NCBI RefSeq assembly: GCF_000718785.1
Contig: NZ_JOCA01000011.1
Span: 1-64,000, forward strand
Length of the DNA: 64,000 nt
Reading direction: 5' to 3'
Source: Streptomyces sp. NRRL WC-3626
GTDB lineage: Bacteria > Actinomycetota > Actinomycetes > Streptomycetales > Streptomycetaceae
The notes below the pieces were generated by a model. It saw nothing but the letters and a program-made list of their open reading frames with translations, was not told where the DNA came from and did not search any database. Shown piece by piece: positions 40,101-48,349 of the stretch. Every line of letters starts with the position of its first letter. The first letter of the stretch is position 1. Made by a program: the position numbers and the translations under genes.

Positions 40101-40493
40101 TCAGTCCTCGCCGAACAGCTCGAGCAGTTCCGTGCGGGCGAACATCCGGGCCGTGTCGACGGCCGAGGGGGTGCCCGCGGCCGGGTTCGCGCCGCCCTTC
40201 AGCAGGGCCCGGATCACCTCGGTCTCGCCCTTGAAGACCGCCCCCGCGAGTGGTGTCTGACCGCGGTCGTTGACGCGGTCGGCGTCGGCGCCGCGCTCCA
40301 GCAGCGCGCGCACCGCCTCGGCGTGGCCGTGGTACGCGGCGAGCATCACGAGGGAGTCGCCCCGGTCGTTGGTGAGGTCGGCCGGCACGCCCGCGTCCAC
40401 GTAGGCCACGAGTTCCTCGGTCCGGCCGCGACGGGCCAGATCGAAGATCTTGGTCGCCAGCTCCACGACCTCGGGGTCGGGGGCTTCAGTCAT
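40101..40493 (-). CDS. Ankyrin-repeat protein
   Basis: 130 residues with about three ankyrin repeats: DLARRGRTEELVAYVDAGV, NDRGDSLVMLAAYHGHAEAV and NDRGQTPLAGAVFKGETEVI. Canonical loop and G-x-TPL-type motifs are clear. It is a small soluble protein-protein interaction module. It lies divergent from and upstream of smeA, 263 bases apart. Partner and role are unknown. Confidence 0.9.
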   Translation of the reverse strand: MTEAPDPEVVELATKIFDLARRGRTEELVAYVDAGVPADLTNDRGDSLVMLAAYHGHAEAVRALLERGADADRVNDRGQTPLAGAVFKGETEVIRALLKGGANPAAGTPSAVDTARMFARTELLELFGED

Positions 40494-40675
40494 CGGCCGG
40501 ACCGCCTCTCACTGCACATGCTTCACGCATCGGGGACAGGACGTACGTCTGCGAGCGGTGCAGAGCCGTACGGGTGAATCGCCAGCGTACTGGCTCACCG
40601 GGCACATGACCCGCTGCGCCCGAGGTAATGATCACGGCAGGACCATCCGGGGGGAAATGCCAAGAATCCACCCAG

Positions 40676-40702
40676 TTGCACCTTTAATCGTATAGATACA
40701 TT
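40676..40702 (+). promoter_or_regulatory. Possible smeA promoter (AT-rich island)
   Basis: TTGCAC (40676-40681) and TACATT (40697-40702) lie in an unusually AT-rich stretch for this genome. The 15-base spacing is short for HrdB. smeA is known in Streptomyces as a sporulation gene, so another sigma factor or an activator may be used. Low-confidence call. Confidence 0.3.
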
Positions 40703-40756
40703 CTGTGATCCTGGAAGTACTCATGGTGACTGTCCCCGCAAACCAGGAGAACTCAC

Positions 40757-40951
40757 ATGATCGTCTCGATCTCATGCGTGGTGCTGCTCGGCGTCGTCGT
40801 CTTCATCTTCTTCCGCAAGGACGGACTGAAGGCGTCGCACGCCCTGGTGGCGATGCTGTTCGGCTTCTATCTGGCCAGCACGGCCATCGCACCCAGTATC
40901 AAGGCGGGCGGCGAAAGCCTGGCCGGCCTCCTGGGCGGGTTCAAGTTCTGA
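40757..40951 (+). CDS. smeA: Small sporulation membrane protein SmeA
   Basis: 64 residues: one N-terminal membrane helix (SCVVLLGVVVFIFF), a basic loop (RKDGLKASH), a second hydrophobic stretch (LVAMLFGFYLASTAI) and a Gly-rich tail ending GGFKF. In S. coelicolor SmeA is a small membrane protein required to place the FtsK-like SffA at sporulation septa. The sffA gene follows 49 bases downstream here, which confirms the identity. AGGAGA is six bases before the ATG. Confidence 0.9.
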   Translation: MIVSISCVVLLGVVVFIFFRKDGLKASHALVAMLFGFYLASTAIAPSIKAGGESLAGLLGGFKF

Positions 40952-41000
40952 TCCGCCCGACCACGCACCGACCGCCCGTACGCACCCTCTGGAGACAGCA

Positions 41001-42653
41001 GTGGCCCGGCGCCCTCTCCCCCGCATCCTGACCAACGGCGGCGCACAGCTCGCCCGCAGCCGGGAGCTGGCCAGGACGGCGGCCGACAGCGCCACGGACG
41101 TCCTCCACCCGCTGATCACCATCACGCGCGGTCTGCGCCGGCTGGCCTCGGCCGGGCGGCGCAGGTGGGCCGACACGCCCAAGGACCGGCGTGGCGCACT
41201 GCTCTTCATGGTGGCGTCGGTCGTGCTGGCCGTGGCACTGGCACCGTACGGTCCGCTGCTCGCCGTCGTCACCCTGATGGCGGCAGCGGCCTGGCAGGGC
41301 CGGGACCGCGCCCCGTCGGCGCCCGCCGGGCCCGACGCGTCCCAGCTCCAGCGGCTGAAGTCGCTGTACGACGCCCTCGTGCCGTACTTCTCGGCCGCCG
41401 AGGACCCGGAGCCGCTCTACGCGCACGGCGGCGACTGGGAGAAGGTCTTCTCCGAGTACGAGTTCGACCCCACCGGCCGGATCGCGCACCTGGTGATCGG
41501 CTACCCCGCCTACTTCACCGACGGCGAGCCGGAGTCCCGGGCGCGGATCGAGCATCTGCTCGGCGCGAAGTCGGGGCGCGGCCGCGAGTACCAGTTCGTG
41601 TGGGACGAGGAGGCCAACCAGCTCACGGTCCGCGTCCTCGCGCCCCTGCCCACCGACATCGCCGCCCAGCCGTTCGTCACGGCCCCGGGCGAGACGGTGC
41701 TCGGCTTCACCGATCCCACCAGGGTGCAGCGCACGCTGCCGCTCACCCACGGCACGCACGGCGAGGAGCGGCGTGACGCCCCGCCCGTCGTCTGGCGCAC
41801 CGGCATCCGCTCCACCGAGCCGCACCTGCTCGCCGTCGGCCAGCCGGGCAGCGGCACCTCCACGCTGCTGCGCTCCATCGCCCTGCAGGCGCTGCACCAC
41901 GGTGACGTGGTGATCGTCGACGGCGGCGGCACCGGCGAGTACGCCTGTCTGACCGGACGGGACGGTGTGCTCGCCGTCGAGTGCGGGCTGCCGGGGGCGC
42001 TGACGAGCCTGGAGTGGGCGGCGCACGAGACGGAGCGGCGGCTGATCGCGGCGAATCGGGCGCATCAGGCGGGCGATCCGCCGCCGGAGGACACGCGGCG
42101 GCCGCTGTGGCTGTTGCTGGACCGGCCGAGCGCGTTCACGCACCTGGCGGCCGCGGACGGGCGCAAGGATCCTCAGGCGCTGCTCGGGGTTCCACTGCGG
42201 CACGGCCGGCCGGCGAACGTCACCGTGGTCGTCGCCGAGCAGTTCGACGGGCTGGACTCGCTGGAGGAGTCGGTGCGGCAGCATACGCGTGCGCGGGTGG
42301 TGCTCGGGGCCGCTACGGCGGGGCAGTTGGAGGCTGTGCTCGGGGCGCCTGCGCACACCACTCCCGTCGAGCAGGTGCCGCCCGGGCGGGGGTACGCCCG
42401 GCTCGGCGGCGGGCCTGTGCACCGGCTGCAGGTGCCGGCCACGCCTGATCCGTACGACGACGCGACGAGCGATGCTCATCGGCAGGCCGTGCTGGAGTTG
42501 TTGCCGCCTCGGACGACTCCGGTGGATGAGGAGGCGGGGGTGCGGGCTGTGCGCCTCGACAAGGTTCGGGAGGAGGCTGCCGAGGACGGAATCGGGGGGC
42601 GGTCCGTGGAAGCTGTCGGAGCCGAGGCGGCTGTGGCGGAGCCCAGCTCCTGA
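41001..42653 (+). CDS. sffA: SpoIIIE/FtsK-like septal protein SffA
   Basis: 550 residues. A membrane segment near 75-95 (FMVASVVLAVALAPYGPLLAVV) is followed by an FtsK/SpoIIIE-type P-loop domain. In S. coelicolor SffA is recruited to sporulation septa by SmeA and helps chromosome segregation into spores. The P-loop reads GQPGSGTST (280-288), with Thr286 where the Walker A Lys should be, and the Walker B-like LLLDRP has Arg375 after D374 instead of Glu, so ATP hydrolysis is doubtful. It starts with GTG at 41001 with GGAG six bases upstream. It is the second gene of smeA-sffA. Confidence 0.9.
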   Translation: MARRPLPRILTNGGAQLARSRELARTAADSATDVLHPLITITRGLRRLASAGRRRWADTPKDRRGALLFMVASVVLAVALAPYGPLLAVVTLMAAAAWQGRDRAPSAPAGPDASQLQRLKSLYDALVPYFSAAEDPEPLYAHGGDWEKVFSEYEFDPTGRIAHLVIGYPAYFTDGEPESRARIEHLLGAKSGRGREYQFVWDEEANQLTVRVLAPLPTDIAAQPFVTAPGETVLGFTDPTRVQRTLPLTHGTHGEERRDAPPVVWRTGIRSTEPHLLAVGQPGSGTSTLLRSIALQALHHGDVVIVDGGGTGEYACLTGRDGVLAVECGLPGALTSLEWAAHETERRLIAANRAHQAGDPPPEDTRRPLWLLLDRPSAFTHLAAADGRKDPQALLGVPLRHGRPANVTVVVAEQFDGLDSLEESVRQHTRARVVLGAATAGQLEAVLGAPAHTTPVEQVPPGRGYARLGGGPVHRLQVPATPDPYDDATSDAHRQAVLELLPPRTTPVDEEAGVRAVRLDKVREEAAEDGIGGRSVEAVGAEAAVAEPSS

Positions 42654-43142
42654 CGGACCGGCGGTGCGCGCGGGTCACTGCCGTTGACGGGGTGCCCAGT
42701 GGCACGTGCCGCCGCGCCCACCCGTGCCGCCCCAGCGGCACGACTGCCCGCGGTGGGACGGCACCGCCGCCACCCTGAACGTCTGCACGTGTGCCCAGTG
42801 AGACCGGCACCGCCGCCACACCGAACCTCGGCACGCGTGCCCGCGGTGAAACGGCACCGTCGCCACCCTGAACGTCTGCACGTGTGCCCAGTGAGACCGG
42901 CACCGCCGCCACACCGAACCTCGGCACGCGTGCGCGCGGTGAGACGGCACCGTCGCCGATCCAGATGTCTGCGCGCGTGCGCGTAGTTGGATGGCACCGT
43001 CGCCGATCCGAACGTCCGTGCGACCGCGCGCGGTTGTGCCGCTCCGTCGCCGCCCTGGACGTCTGCGTGACTGCACGCAGTGGGATGACACCGTCGCCGC
43101 TCCGGACTGCGGGGCGGGGCCGTGCGGGTGTCCGCGTGTTGG
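42654..43142. repeat. Tandem repeat tract, 46/47-bp units
   Basis: Between the convergent stops of sffA and the MocR gene, units beginning GCACCG(C/T)CGCC start at 42761, 42807, 42854, 42900, 42947, 42994, and degenerately at 43041 and 43088. Spacing is 46 or 47 bases throughout. Two units form a 93-base higher-order repeat: 42761-42853 and 42854-42946 differ at only three positions. The first part (42706-42760) contains a hairpin GTGCCGC-CCCA-GCGGCAC (42724-42741) shared with a dispersed copy at 62087. No plausible gene lies here; antisense frames through it give repetitive Arg/Val peptides only. Confidence 0.85.
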
Positions 43143-44642
43143 TCACGCCACGAAGGTGCGGGGGGTTTCCGTGCCGGTTGTAGCGCCTGTTCGAACCAGG
43201 TGGGCCGCCGCGGAGAGGCGGGTCGCCGCCTCCTCGGCCACGGGGCCGCCCACCGTGAAGGGGAGGCGGACGTACCCCTCGAAGGCGCCGTCGACGCCGA
43301 AGCGCGGGCCGGACGGGACCCGGACGCCGACCCGTTCGCCCGCCTCGGCGAGCCGGGAGCCGGAGAGGCCGCCCGTGCGCACCCACAGGGTGAGTCCGCC
43401 GCGCGGTACCTCGAACTCCCAGTCGGGCAGCTCCCGCCGTACCGCGGCCACCAGTTCGTCCCGGTTCTGCCGGGCCTGCGCGCGCCGCATCTCCACCGCC
43501 CGCTCCCAGCCGCCGGTGCCGAACAGCCAGTTCACCGCCAGCTGTTCCAGGACCGGCGTCCCCAGATCCGCGTACGCGCGTGCGGCGACGAGGCTGCGGA
43601 TCACGTCGGGGGCCGCGCGTACCCAGCCGATGCGCATACCGGCCCAGAACGCCTTGCTCGCCGAGCCCACCGTGATCACCGTGGACCCCGCCGGGTCGAA
43701 GGCACACACCGGGCGCGGCATCTCCACGTCCGGGTCGAGCCACAGTTCGCTCATCGTCTCGTCGGCGACGAGCACCGTCCCCGCGGAGCGCGCCGAGTCC
43801 ACCAGGCGGCGCCGCTGGTCCTCGGCGGCGAGCGCGCCGGTCGGGTTGTGGAAGTCGGCGACGACGTAGGCGATCCGGGGTGCCGCCTCGCGCAGCACCT
43901 GGCGCCAGCGGTCCATGTCCCAGCCGCCCAGTCCCGCCGCCATGGCCACCGGGACGAGCCGGGCGCCGGCCTCCCGCATCAGCTGGAGGATGTTGGCGTA
44001 GGACGGCGACTCGACGGCGATGCGCTCACCGCGTCCGCCGAAGAGATGGCAGATGGCGTCGATGGCACCCATCGCGCCGGTCGTCACCATGATCTGCTCG
44101 GGCATGGTGGGGATGCCCCGCGCGGTGTAGCGGTCGGCGATCATCGAGCGCAGGGCGGGCAGCCCGGCGGGATAGTCGCCGTGCGTGTGCGCGTACGGCG
44201 GCAGCTCCTCCAGGGCGCCCTGGACGGCCCGGGTGAGCCAGGGCTCGGGGGCGGGCAGCGCGGCGCAGCCGAGGTCGATCATCGAGCCGAGGGTCTCGGG
44301 CGGCAGGGGCTCCAGTCCCCGCGCGGGCACCGGGTTGCCGGCCGGCACGGCGGTCCAGCTGCCCGCGCCGCGCCGTGACTCCAGGAATCCCTCGGTGCGC
44401 AGCGCCTCGTAGGCGGCGGCGACGGTGGTGCGGCTGACCGAGAGGGCGAGGGCGAGCTCACGCTCGGCGGGCAGCCGCGCGGCCACCGGGACACGTCCCT
44501 CCAGCACCAGCAGGCGGATGCCGTCGGCGAGCGCGCGGTAGGCGGGCGGACGCCGGGTCCCTGGGCCTGCGGGGCGGTCCTGCTGGGAGTGGAGCAGCCT
44601 GGCCAGCTGCGCCGCCCCCACCGCTGAAGTCCACTGCGCCAT
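43143..44642 (-). CDS. MocR-type regulator (GntR DNA-binding domain fused to PLP aminotransferase fold)
   Basis: 499 residues. The N-terminal GntR winged helix (YRALADGIRLLVLEGRV; LSVSRTTVAAAYEAL) is joined to a class I aminotransferase-like domain with the PLP lysine in VGSASKAFWAGMRIGW and the Asn/Asp pocket in ADFHNPTG. MocR proteins sense PLP or an amino compound. It is divergent from the YczE-like gene, the pairing known as YczR-YczE, so it is the likely regulator of that gene. The start at 44642 has GGAAGGTGGA upstream. Confidence 0.93.
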   Translation of the reverse strand: MAQWTSAVGAAQLARLLHSQQDRPAGPGTRRPPAYRALADGIRLLVLEGRVPVAARLPAERELALALSVSRTTVAAAYEALRTEGFLESRRGAGSWTAVPAGNPVPARGLEPLPPETLGSMIDLGCAALPAPEPWLTRAVQGALEELPPYAHTHGDYPAGLPALRSMIADRYTARGIPTMPEQIMVTTGAMGAIDAICHLFGGRGERIAVESPSYANILQLMREAGARLVPVAMAAGLGGWDMDRWRQVLREAAPRIAYVVADFHNPTGALAAEDQRRRLVDSARSAGTVLVADETMSELWLDPDVEMPRPVCAFDPAGSTVITVGSASKAFWAGMRIGWVRAAPDVIRSLVAARAYADLGTPVLEQLAVNWLFGTGGWERAVEMRRAQARQNRDELVAAVRRELPDWEFEVPRGGLTLWVRTGGLSGSRLAEAGERVGVRVPSGPRFGVDGAFEGYVRLPFTVGGPVAEEAATRLSAAAHLVRTGATTGTETPRTFVA

Positions 44643-44647
44643 AAGAA

Positions 44648-44724
44648 TCAGTCCACCTTCCCCGAATTGGCCATGGATGACATCATCGACCAAGCCACAG
44701 GGTGTCATGAGTCGGTCCACTTCC
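44648..44724. promoter_or_regulatory. Candidate MocR operator: direct repeats
   Basis: TCAGTCCACCTTCC (44648-44661) and TCGGTCCACTTCC (44712-44724) are near-identical direct repeats 64 bases apart, about six helical turns, in the divergent MocR/yczE region. MocR dimers are known to bind direct repeats. Assignment is by position and repeat form. Confidence 0.45.
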
Positions 44725-44741
44725 ACCACAGGGGGCACGTC

Positions 44742-45407
44742 TTGGCCAGGTACTCGTCCCGGCACGGGCATCTCACACGGCGGCTGTTCCAGCTGTACGC
44801 CGGTCTGGCGCTGTACGGCGCGAGCTCGGCGCTGCTCGTACGGTCGGGGCTCGGTCTCGAGCCGTGGAACGTGCTGCACCAGGGCCTGTCCGAGCGGACG
44901 GGGCTGTCGATGGGCCTGGTGCTGACCCTGGTCGGCGCCGCGGTGCTGCTGCTGTGGATCCCGCTGCGTCAGCGGCCGGGGCTTGGCACGGTCTCCAATG
45001 TGCTGGTGATCGGCGCGGCGATGGACGCGGCCCTGACCGTGGTGCCGGACGCGCACGCCATGGCCGTACGCGTGCTCCTGCTGACGGCGGGCATCGCGCT
45101 GAACGGGGCGGCCACCGGGCTGTACATCGCGGCCCGGTTCGGTCCGGGCCCGCGCGACGGGCTGATGACGGGGCTGAACCGGCGCACCGGGGTGTCGGTC
45201 CGCCTGGTCCGCACGGCCATCGAGATCACCGTGGTCGTCACCGGCTTCCTCCTCGGCGGCACGGTGGGCGTGGGCACCCTGCTCTACGCGGTGACCATCG
45301 GCCCGCTCGCCCAGCTCTTCCTGCGCGCCTTCGCCGTTCCCTCGGCATCCGACGGCAGCACGGTCGTTGCCGCCGGTCAACCGGAGCGCGCGATACTGCG
45401 TTCGTGA
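44742..45407 (+). CDS. YczE-like integral membrane protein
   Basis: 221 residues with five or six membrane helices; the conserved start RRLFQLYAGLALYG and GLGLEPWNVLHQGL match the YczE/YitT-type family. It is divergent from the MocR regulator, as in known yczR-yczE pairs, and probably takes part in vitamin B6 or amino-acid related transport. The TTG at 44742 with AGGGGG upstream was chosen because homologous sequence begins there. Upstream in-frame TTG/ATG codons (44667, 44673) would run through the putative operator. The stop overlaps the next gene (GTGA). Confidence 0.82.
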   Translation: MARYSSRHGHLTRRLFQLYAGLALYGASSALLVRSGLGLEPWNVLHQGLSERTGLSMGLVLTLVGAAVLLLWIPLRQRPGLGTVSNVLVIGAAMDAALTVVPDAHAMAVRVLLLTAGIALNGAATGLYIAARFGPGPRDGLMTGLNRRTGVSVRLVRTAIEITVVVTGFLLGGTVGVGTLLYAVTIGPLAQLFLRAFAVPSASDGSTVVAAGQPERAILRS

Positions 45408-46171
45408 CAGAGCGGATACGCCACCCCTACCTCGACCATCCCGGCCCGATCGCCTTCGCCCACCGGGGCGGAACGGCGAACGGCCTGGAGAACACCGCTC
45501 GGCAGTTCCGCCGCGCGGTCGAGGCGGGCTACCGGTACATCGAGACCGACGTCCACACCACGCGCGACGGCCGGCTCGTCGCCTTCCACGACGCGACCCT
45601 CGACCGGGTGACGGACGGCGCGGGCCGGATCGCCGATCTGCCGTGGCGGGAGGTGGCACGGGCGCGGGTGGCGGGCGAGGAACCGGTCCCCCTGTTCGAG
45701 GAGCTCCTGGAGACCTTCCCCGAGGTGCGCTGGAACGTCGACGTGAAGGCCGAGGCGGCCCTCCTGCCCTTCCTGGACCTGGTCGGGCGCACCGGCTCCT
45801 GGGACCGGATCTGTCTCGGCTCGTTCTCCGAGGCCCGCGTGGTGCGCGCGCAGCGGCTGGCCGGCCCCCGGCTCGCCACCTCGTACGGCACCCGGGGTGT
45901 GCTGAGCCTGCGGCTGCGGTCCTGGGGGCTGCCGGCCGCGGTGCGCCGTTCGGCGGTCGCCGCGCAGGTGCCCGAGCGGCAGTCGGGCATCCAGGTGGTC
46001 GACCACCGGTTCGTGCGCGCCGCCCACGCGCACGGGCTGCGGGTGCACGTGTGGACGGTCAACGAGGCCGAGCGGATGCACCGCCTCCTGGACCTCGGAG
46101 TGGATGGCATCATGACCGATCACATCGACACACTGCGCAAGGTCATGGAGGACCGCGGCGTCTGGGTCTGA
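45404..46171 (+). CDS. Glycerophosphodiester phosphodiesterase
   Basis: 255 residues of the GDPD family. The metal and catalytic motifs AHRGG (near residue 20), ETDVHTTRDG, FHDATLDR and NVDVKAE are complete, as is the C-terminal VWTVNE. It hydrolyses glycerophosphodiesters such as glycerophosphocholine to glycerol-3-phosphate and an alcohol. No signal peptide is visible, so it is cytoplasmic. The GTG start overlaps the yczE stop by four bases, so the two are probably cotranscribed. Confidence 0.93.
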   Translation: MTERIRHPYLDHPGPIAFAHRGGTANGLENTARQFRRAVEAGYRYIETDVHTTRDGRLVAFHDATLDRVTDGAGRIADLPWREVARARVAGEEPVPLFEELLETFPEVRWNVDVKAEAALLPFLDLVGRTGSWDRICLGSFSEARVVRAQRLAGPRLATSYGTRGVLSLRLRSWGLPAAVRRSAVAAQVPERQSGIQVVDHRFVRAAHAHGLRVHVWTVNEAERMHRLLDLGVDGIMTDHIDTLRKVMEDRGVWV

Positions 46172-46225
46172 GGCCTGGCCGCGTCCCGGCGCCCGCGCGC
46201 GTCTCACGGGGAAGCGAGGGCACGG

Positions 46226-47572
46226 GTGGACACGGACACCGTGCGGTCACCGGCGCCGGACGAGGCCGCCGGCCGGCGGCGCGAGCAGCGCGGCTGGTAC
46301 TTCTACGACTGGGCGTGCTCCGTGTACTCCACGAGTGTGCTCACGGTGTTCCTCGGCCCCTATCTGACGTCGGTCGCCGAGGCCGCGGCGGACGCGGACG
46401 GGTTCGTCCACCCGCTGGGCATACCGGTGCGCGCCGGCTCGTTCTTCGCGTACTCGGTGTCCCTGTCGGTGATCGTGGCCGTGCTGGTGATGCCGCTGGT
46501 GGGCGCCGCCGCCGACCGGACCGGCCGCAAGAAGCCGCTGCTCGCGGCCGCCGCCTACACGGGGGCCGCGGCGACCGCGGGCATGTTCTTCCTCTGCGGC
46601 GAGCGCTATCTGCTCGGCGGCCTGCTGCTGGTGGTGGCGAACGCGGCGCAGTCGGTCGCGATGATGCTCTACAACTCCTACCTTCCGCAGATCGCCCCGC
46701 CCGAGGAGCGGGACGCGGTCTCCTCGCGCGGGTGGGCCTTCGGCTACGCGGCCGGGGCCCTGGTGCTCGTCGCGAACCTGGTCCTCTACACCGGCCACGA
46801 CAGTTTCGGGCTCTCCGAGGGCATGGCGGTGCGCATCTGTCTGGCCTCGGCCGGTCTGTGGTGGGGAGCCTGGGCGCTGGTGCCGCTGCGCCGGCTGCGG
46901 GACCGCCGTGTTCCCGCGCGCGAGGCGGCCCTGCCGGGCTTCCGGCAGCTGGCGGCGACCGTCCGCGACATGCGCCGGCATCCGCTGACGCTGTCGTTCC
47001 TGCTGGCGTACCTGATCTACAACGACGGCATCCAGACGGTGATCTCCCAGGCCTCGGTGTACGGCTCGAAGGAGCTGGGGCTCGGCCAGTCGACGCTCAT
47101 CGTGGCCGTGCTGCTGGTGCAGGTACTGGCGGTGGCGGGTGCGCTGGCGCTGGGCCGGCTGGCCCGGCGGTACGGCGCGAAACGCACGATCCTCGGATCC
47201 CTGGTCGCCTGGACCCTGACCCTGGCCGCCGGGTACTTCCTGCCCGCCGGGGCCCCCGTGTGGTTCTTCGTCCTCGCGGCCGGCATCGGTCTGGTCCTCG
47301 GCGGCAGCCAGGCGCTGTCCCGCTCGCTCTTCTCCCATCTCGTGCCGCCCGGCAAGGAGGCCGAGTACTTCTCGGCGTACGAGATGAGCGACCGCGGGAT
47401 GAGCTGGCTCGGGCCGTTGCTGTTCGGTCTCACCTATCAGCTGACCGGCAGCTACCGGGACGCGATCATCTCCCTGGTGGTGTTCTTCGTCCTGGGATTC
47501 GCGCTGCTCGCGCGGGTGCCGGTACGGCGGGCGATCAGCGACGCGGGCAACCCGGTACCCGAACGGATTTAG
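46226..47572 (+). CDS. MFS transporter, UMF1/Atg22-like
   Basis: 448 residues with about twelve membrane helices. The N-terminal WYFYDWACSVYSTSVLTVFLG and loop motif AADRTGRKKPLL are characteristic of the UMF1 branch related to fungal Atg22 amino-acid effluxers. LVPPGKEAEYFSAYEMSDRG is another family stretch. It starts with GTG at 46226 after GCGAGGG. It lies 54 bases after the GDPD gene, so it may share its transcript. The exported substrate is unknown; amino acids are an inference. Confidence 0.88.
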   Translation: MDTDTVRSPAPDEAAGRRREQRGWYFYDWACSVYSTSVLTVFLGPYLTSVAEAAADADGFVHPLGIPVRAGSFFAYSVSLSVIVAVLVMPLVGAAADRTGRKKPLLAAAAYTGAAATAGMFFLCGERYLLGGLLLVVANAAQSVAMMLYNSYLPQIAPPEERDAVSSRGWAFGYAAGALVLVANLVLYTGHDSFGLSEGMAVRICLASAGLWWGAWALVPLRRLRDRRVPAREAALPGFRQLAATVRDMRRHPLTLSFLLAYLIYNDGIQTVISQASVYGSKELGLGQSTLIVAVLLVQVLAVAGALALGRLARRYGAKRTILGSLVAWTLTLAAGYFLPAGAPVWFFVLAAGIGLVLGGSQALSRSLFSHLVPPGKEAEYFSAYEMSDRGMSWLGPLLFGLTYQLTGSYRDAIISLVVFFVLGFALLARVPVRRAISDAGNPVPERI

Positions 47573-47653
47573 CGCTCGGCGCGAAAGGGCTGTAGTGTAC
47601 GCGTTTGGCCTGCCAGGCGTACCGTTACTGCGCGTCAAAGATGCCGAACGCTG

Positions 47654-47679
47654 TGTCAGATCTACTTACAGATGTGACA
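47654..47679. promoter_or_regulatory. Inverted repeat upstream of rbpA
   Basis: TGTCAGATCT and AGATGTGACA pair at nine of ten positions around ACTTAC in the 279-base gap before rbpA. It could be an operator of a stress regulator or part of a second rbpA promoter. The regulator is not identifiable from sequence. Confidence 0.4.
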
Positions 47680-47761
47680 AACCGGACGTCCGGGGGTACT
47701 GCACTGGTTGACAAGGCTGCGGCTACGACGGCGACGTACAACCCGGATCGGGGCTCCGGAC

Positions 47762-47788
47762 GGGAATCTTTACCGCCGTCCGGACGTT
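47762..47788 (+). promoter_or_regulatory. SigR-type promoter of rbpA
   Basis: GGGAAT (47762-47767) and GTT (47786-47788) are exactly 18 bases apart, the SigR (disulfide-stress sigma factor) consensus GGAAT-N18-GTT. rbpA is a known SigR target in Streptomyces. The transcript would start about 55 bases before the ATG. Confidence 0.88.
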
Positions 47789-47851
47789 GACCGGATGACG
47801 ACGACAGCGACACACCTGTCCTGTGGGCGACAAGCCCGGGAGGCACGATTC

Positions 47852-48226
47852 ATGAGTGAGCGAGCTCTTCGCGGCACGCGCCTCGTGGTGACCAGCTACG
47901 AGACGGACCGCGGCATCGACCTGGCCCCGCGCCAGGCCGTGGAGTACGCATGCGAGAAGGGGCACCGCTTCGAGATGCCCTTCTCGGTCGAGGCGGAGAT
48001 CCCGCCGGAGTGGGAGTGCAAGGTCTGCGGTGCCCAGGCACTCCTGGTGGACGGTGACGGCCCCGAGGAGAAGAAGGCCAAGCCCGCGCGTACGCATTGG
48101 GACATGCTGATGGAGCGGCGCACCCGAGAGGAACTCGAAGAGGTCCTCGAGGAGCGTCTCGCCGTTCTGCGTTCCGGTGCGATGAACATCGCGGTTCACC
48201 CCAGGGACAGCCGAAAGTCGGCTTGA
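47852..48226 (+). CDS. rbpA: RNA polymerase-binding protein RbpA
   Basis: 124 residues, the family's usual size. The central zinc-finger-like core (EYACEKGHRFEMPFS ... WECKVCG) and the C-terminal sigma-interacting domain (THWDMLMERRTREELEEVLEER) are intact. It binds RNA polymerase and the principal sigma factor and stabilises open complexes; it is linked to basal rifampicin tolerance and disulfide-stress recovery. GGGAGG lies upstream of the ATG at 47852. A SigR-type promoter precedes it and a 21-bp hairpin follows. Confidence 0.97.
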   Translation: MSERALRGTRLVVTSYETDRGIDLAPRQAVEYACEKGHRFEMPFSVEAEIPPEWECKVCGAQALLVDGDGPEEKKAKPARTHWDMLMERRTREELEEVLEERLAVLRSGAMNIAVHPRDSRKSA

Positions 48227-48265
48227 TCCCGGCGGGGAGTGGGCAAGGCCACCACGCACAGCGTT

Positions 48266-48313
48266 ACACGACCGCGGGCGCCGTACTTCAGGGTACGGCG
48301 CCCGCGGTCGTGT
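48266..48313. terminator. Bidirectional terminator between rbpA and fxsA
   Basis: A perfect 21-base stem (48266-48286 / 48293-48313) closes a TTCAGG loop between the convergent rbpA and fxsA stops. Confidence 0.92.
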
Positions 48314-48349
48314 GCGTGCGGGCCCTCCCGGAGAGCCCGGGCCCTGTCG

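Noticed and set aside
42706..43118. CRISPR array
   Set aside because: Units are contiguous with no unique spacers, unit pairs are themselves duplicated, and no cas gene is near.
42654..43142. Repeat tract as a coding region (antisense frame with recurring peptides)
   Set aside because: Repeated peptides simply mirror the 46/47-bp DNA repeat, which is not a multiple of three overall, and there is no start with a ribosome site.
43185..43205. tRNA-like T-loop text TTCGAACC
   Set aside because: It lies inside the MocR coding sequence and no acceptor stem or cloverleaf can be built around it; no tRNA was found in the window.
47708..47742. A HrdB promoter at TTGACA before rbpA
   Set aside because: No TANNNT element at 16-19 bases; the SigR promoter just downstream is a far better candidate.
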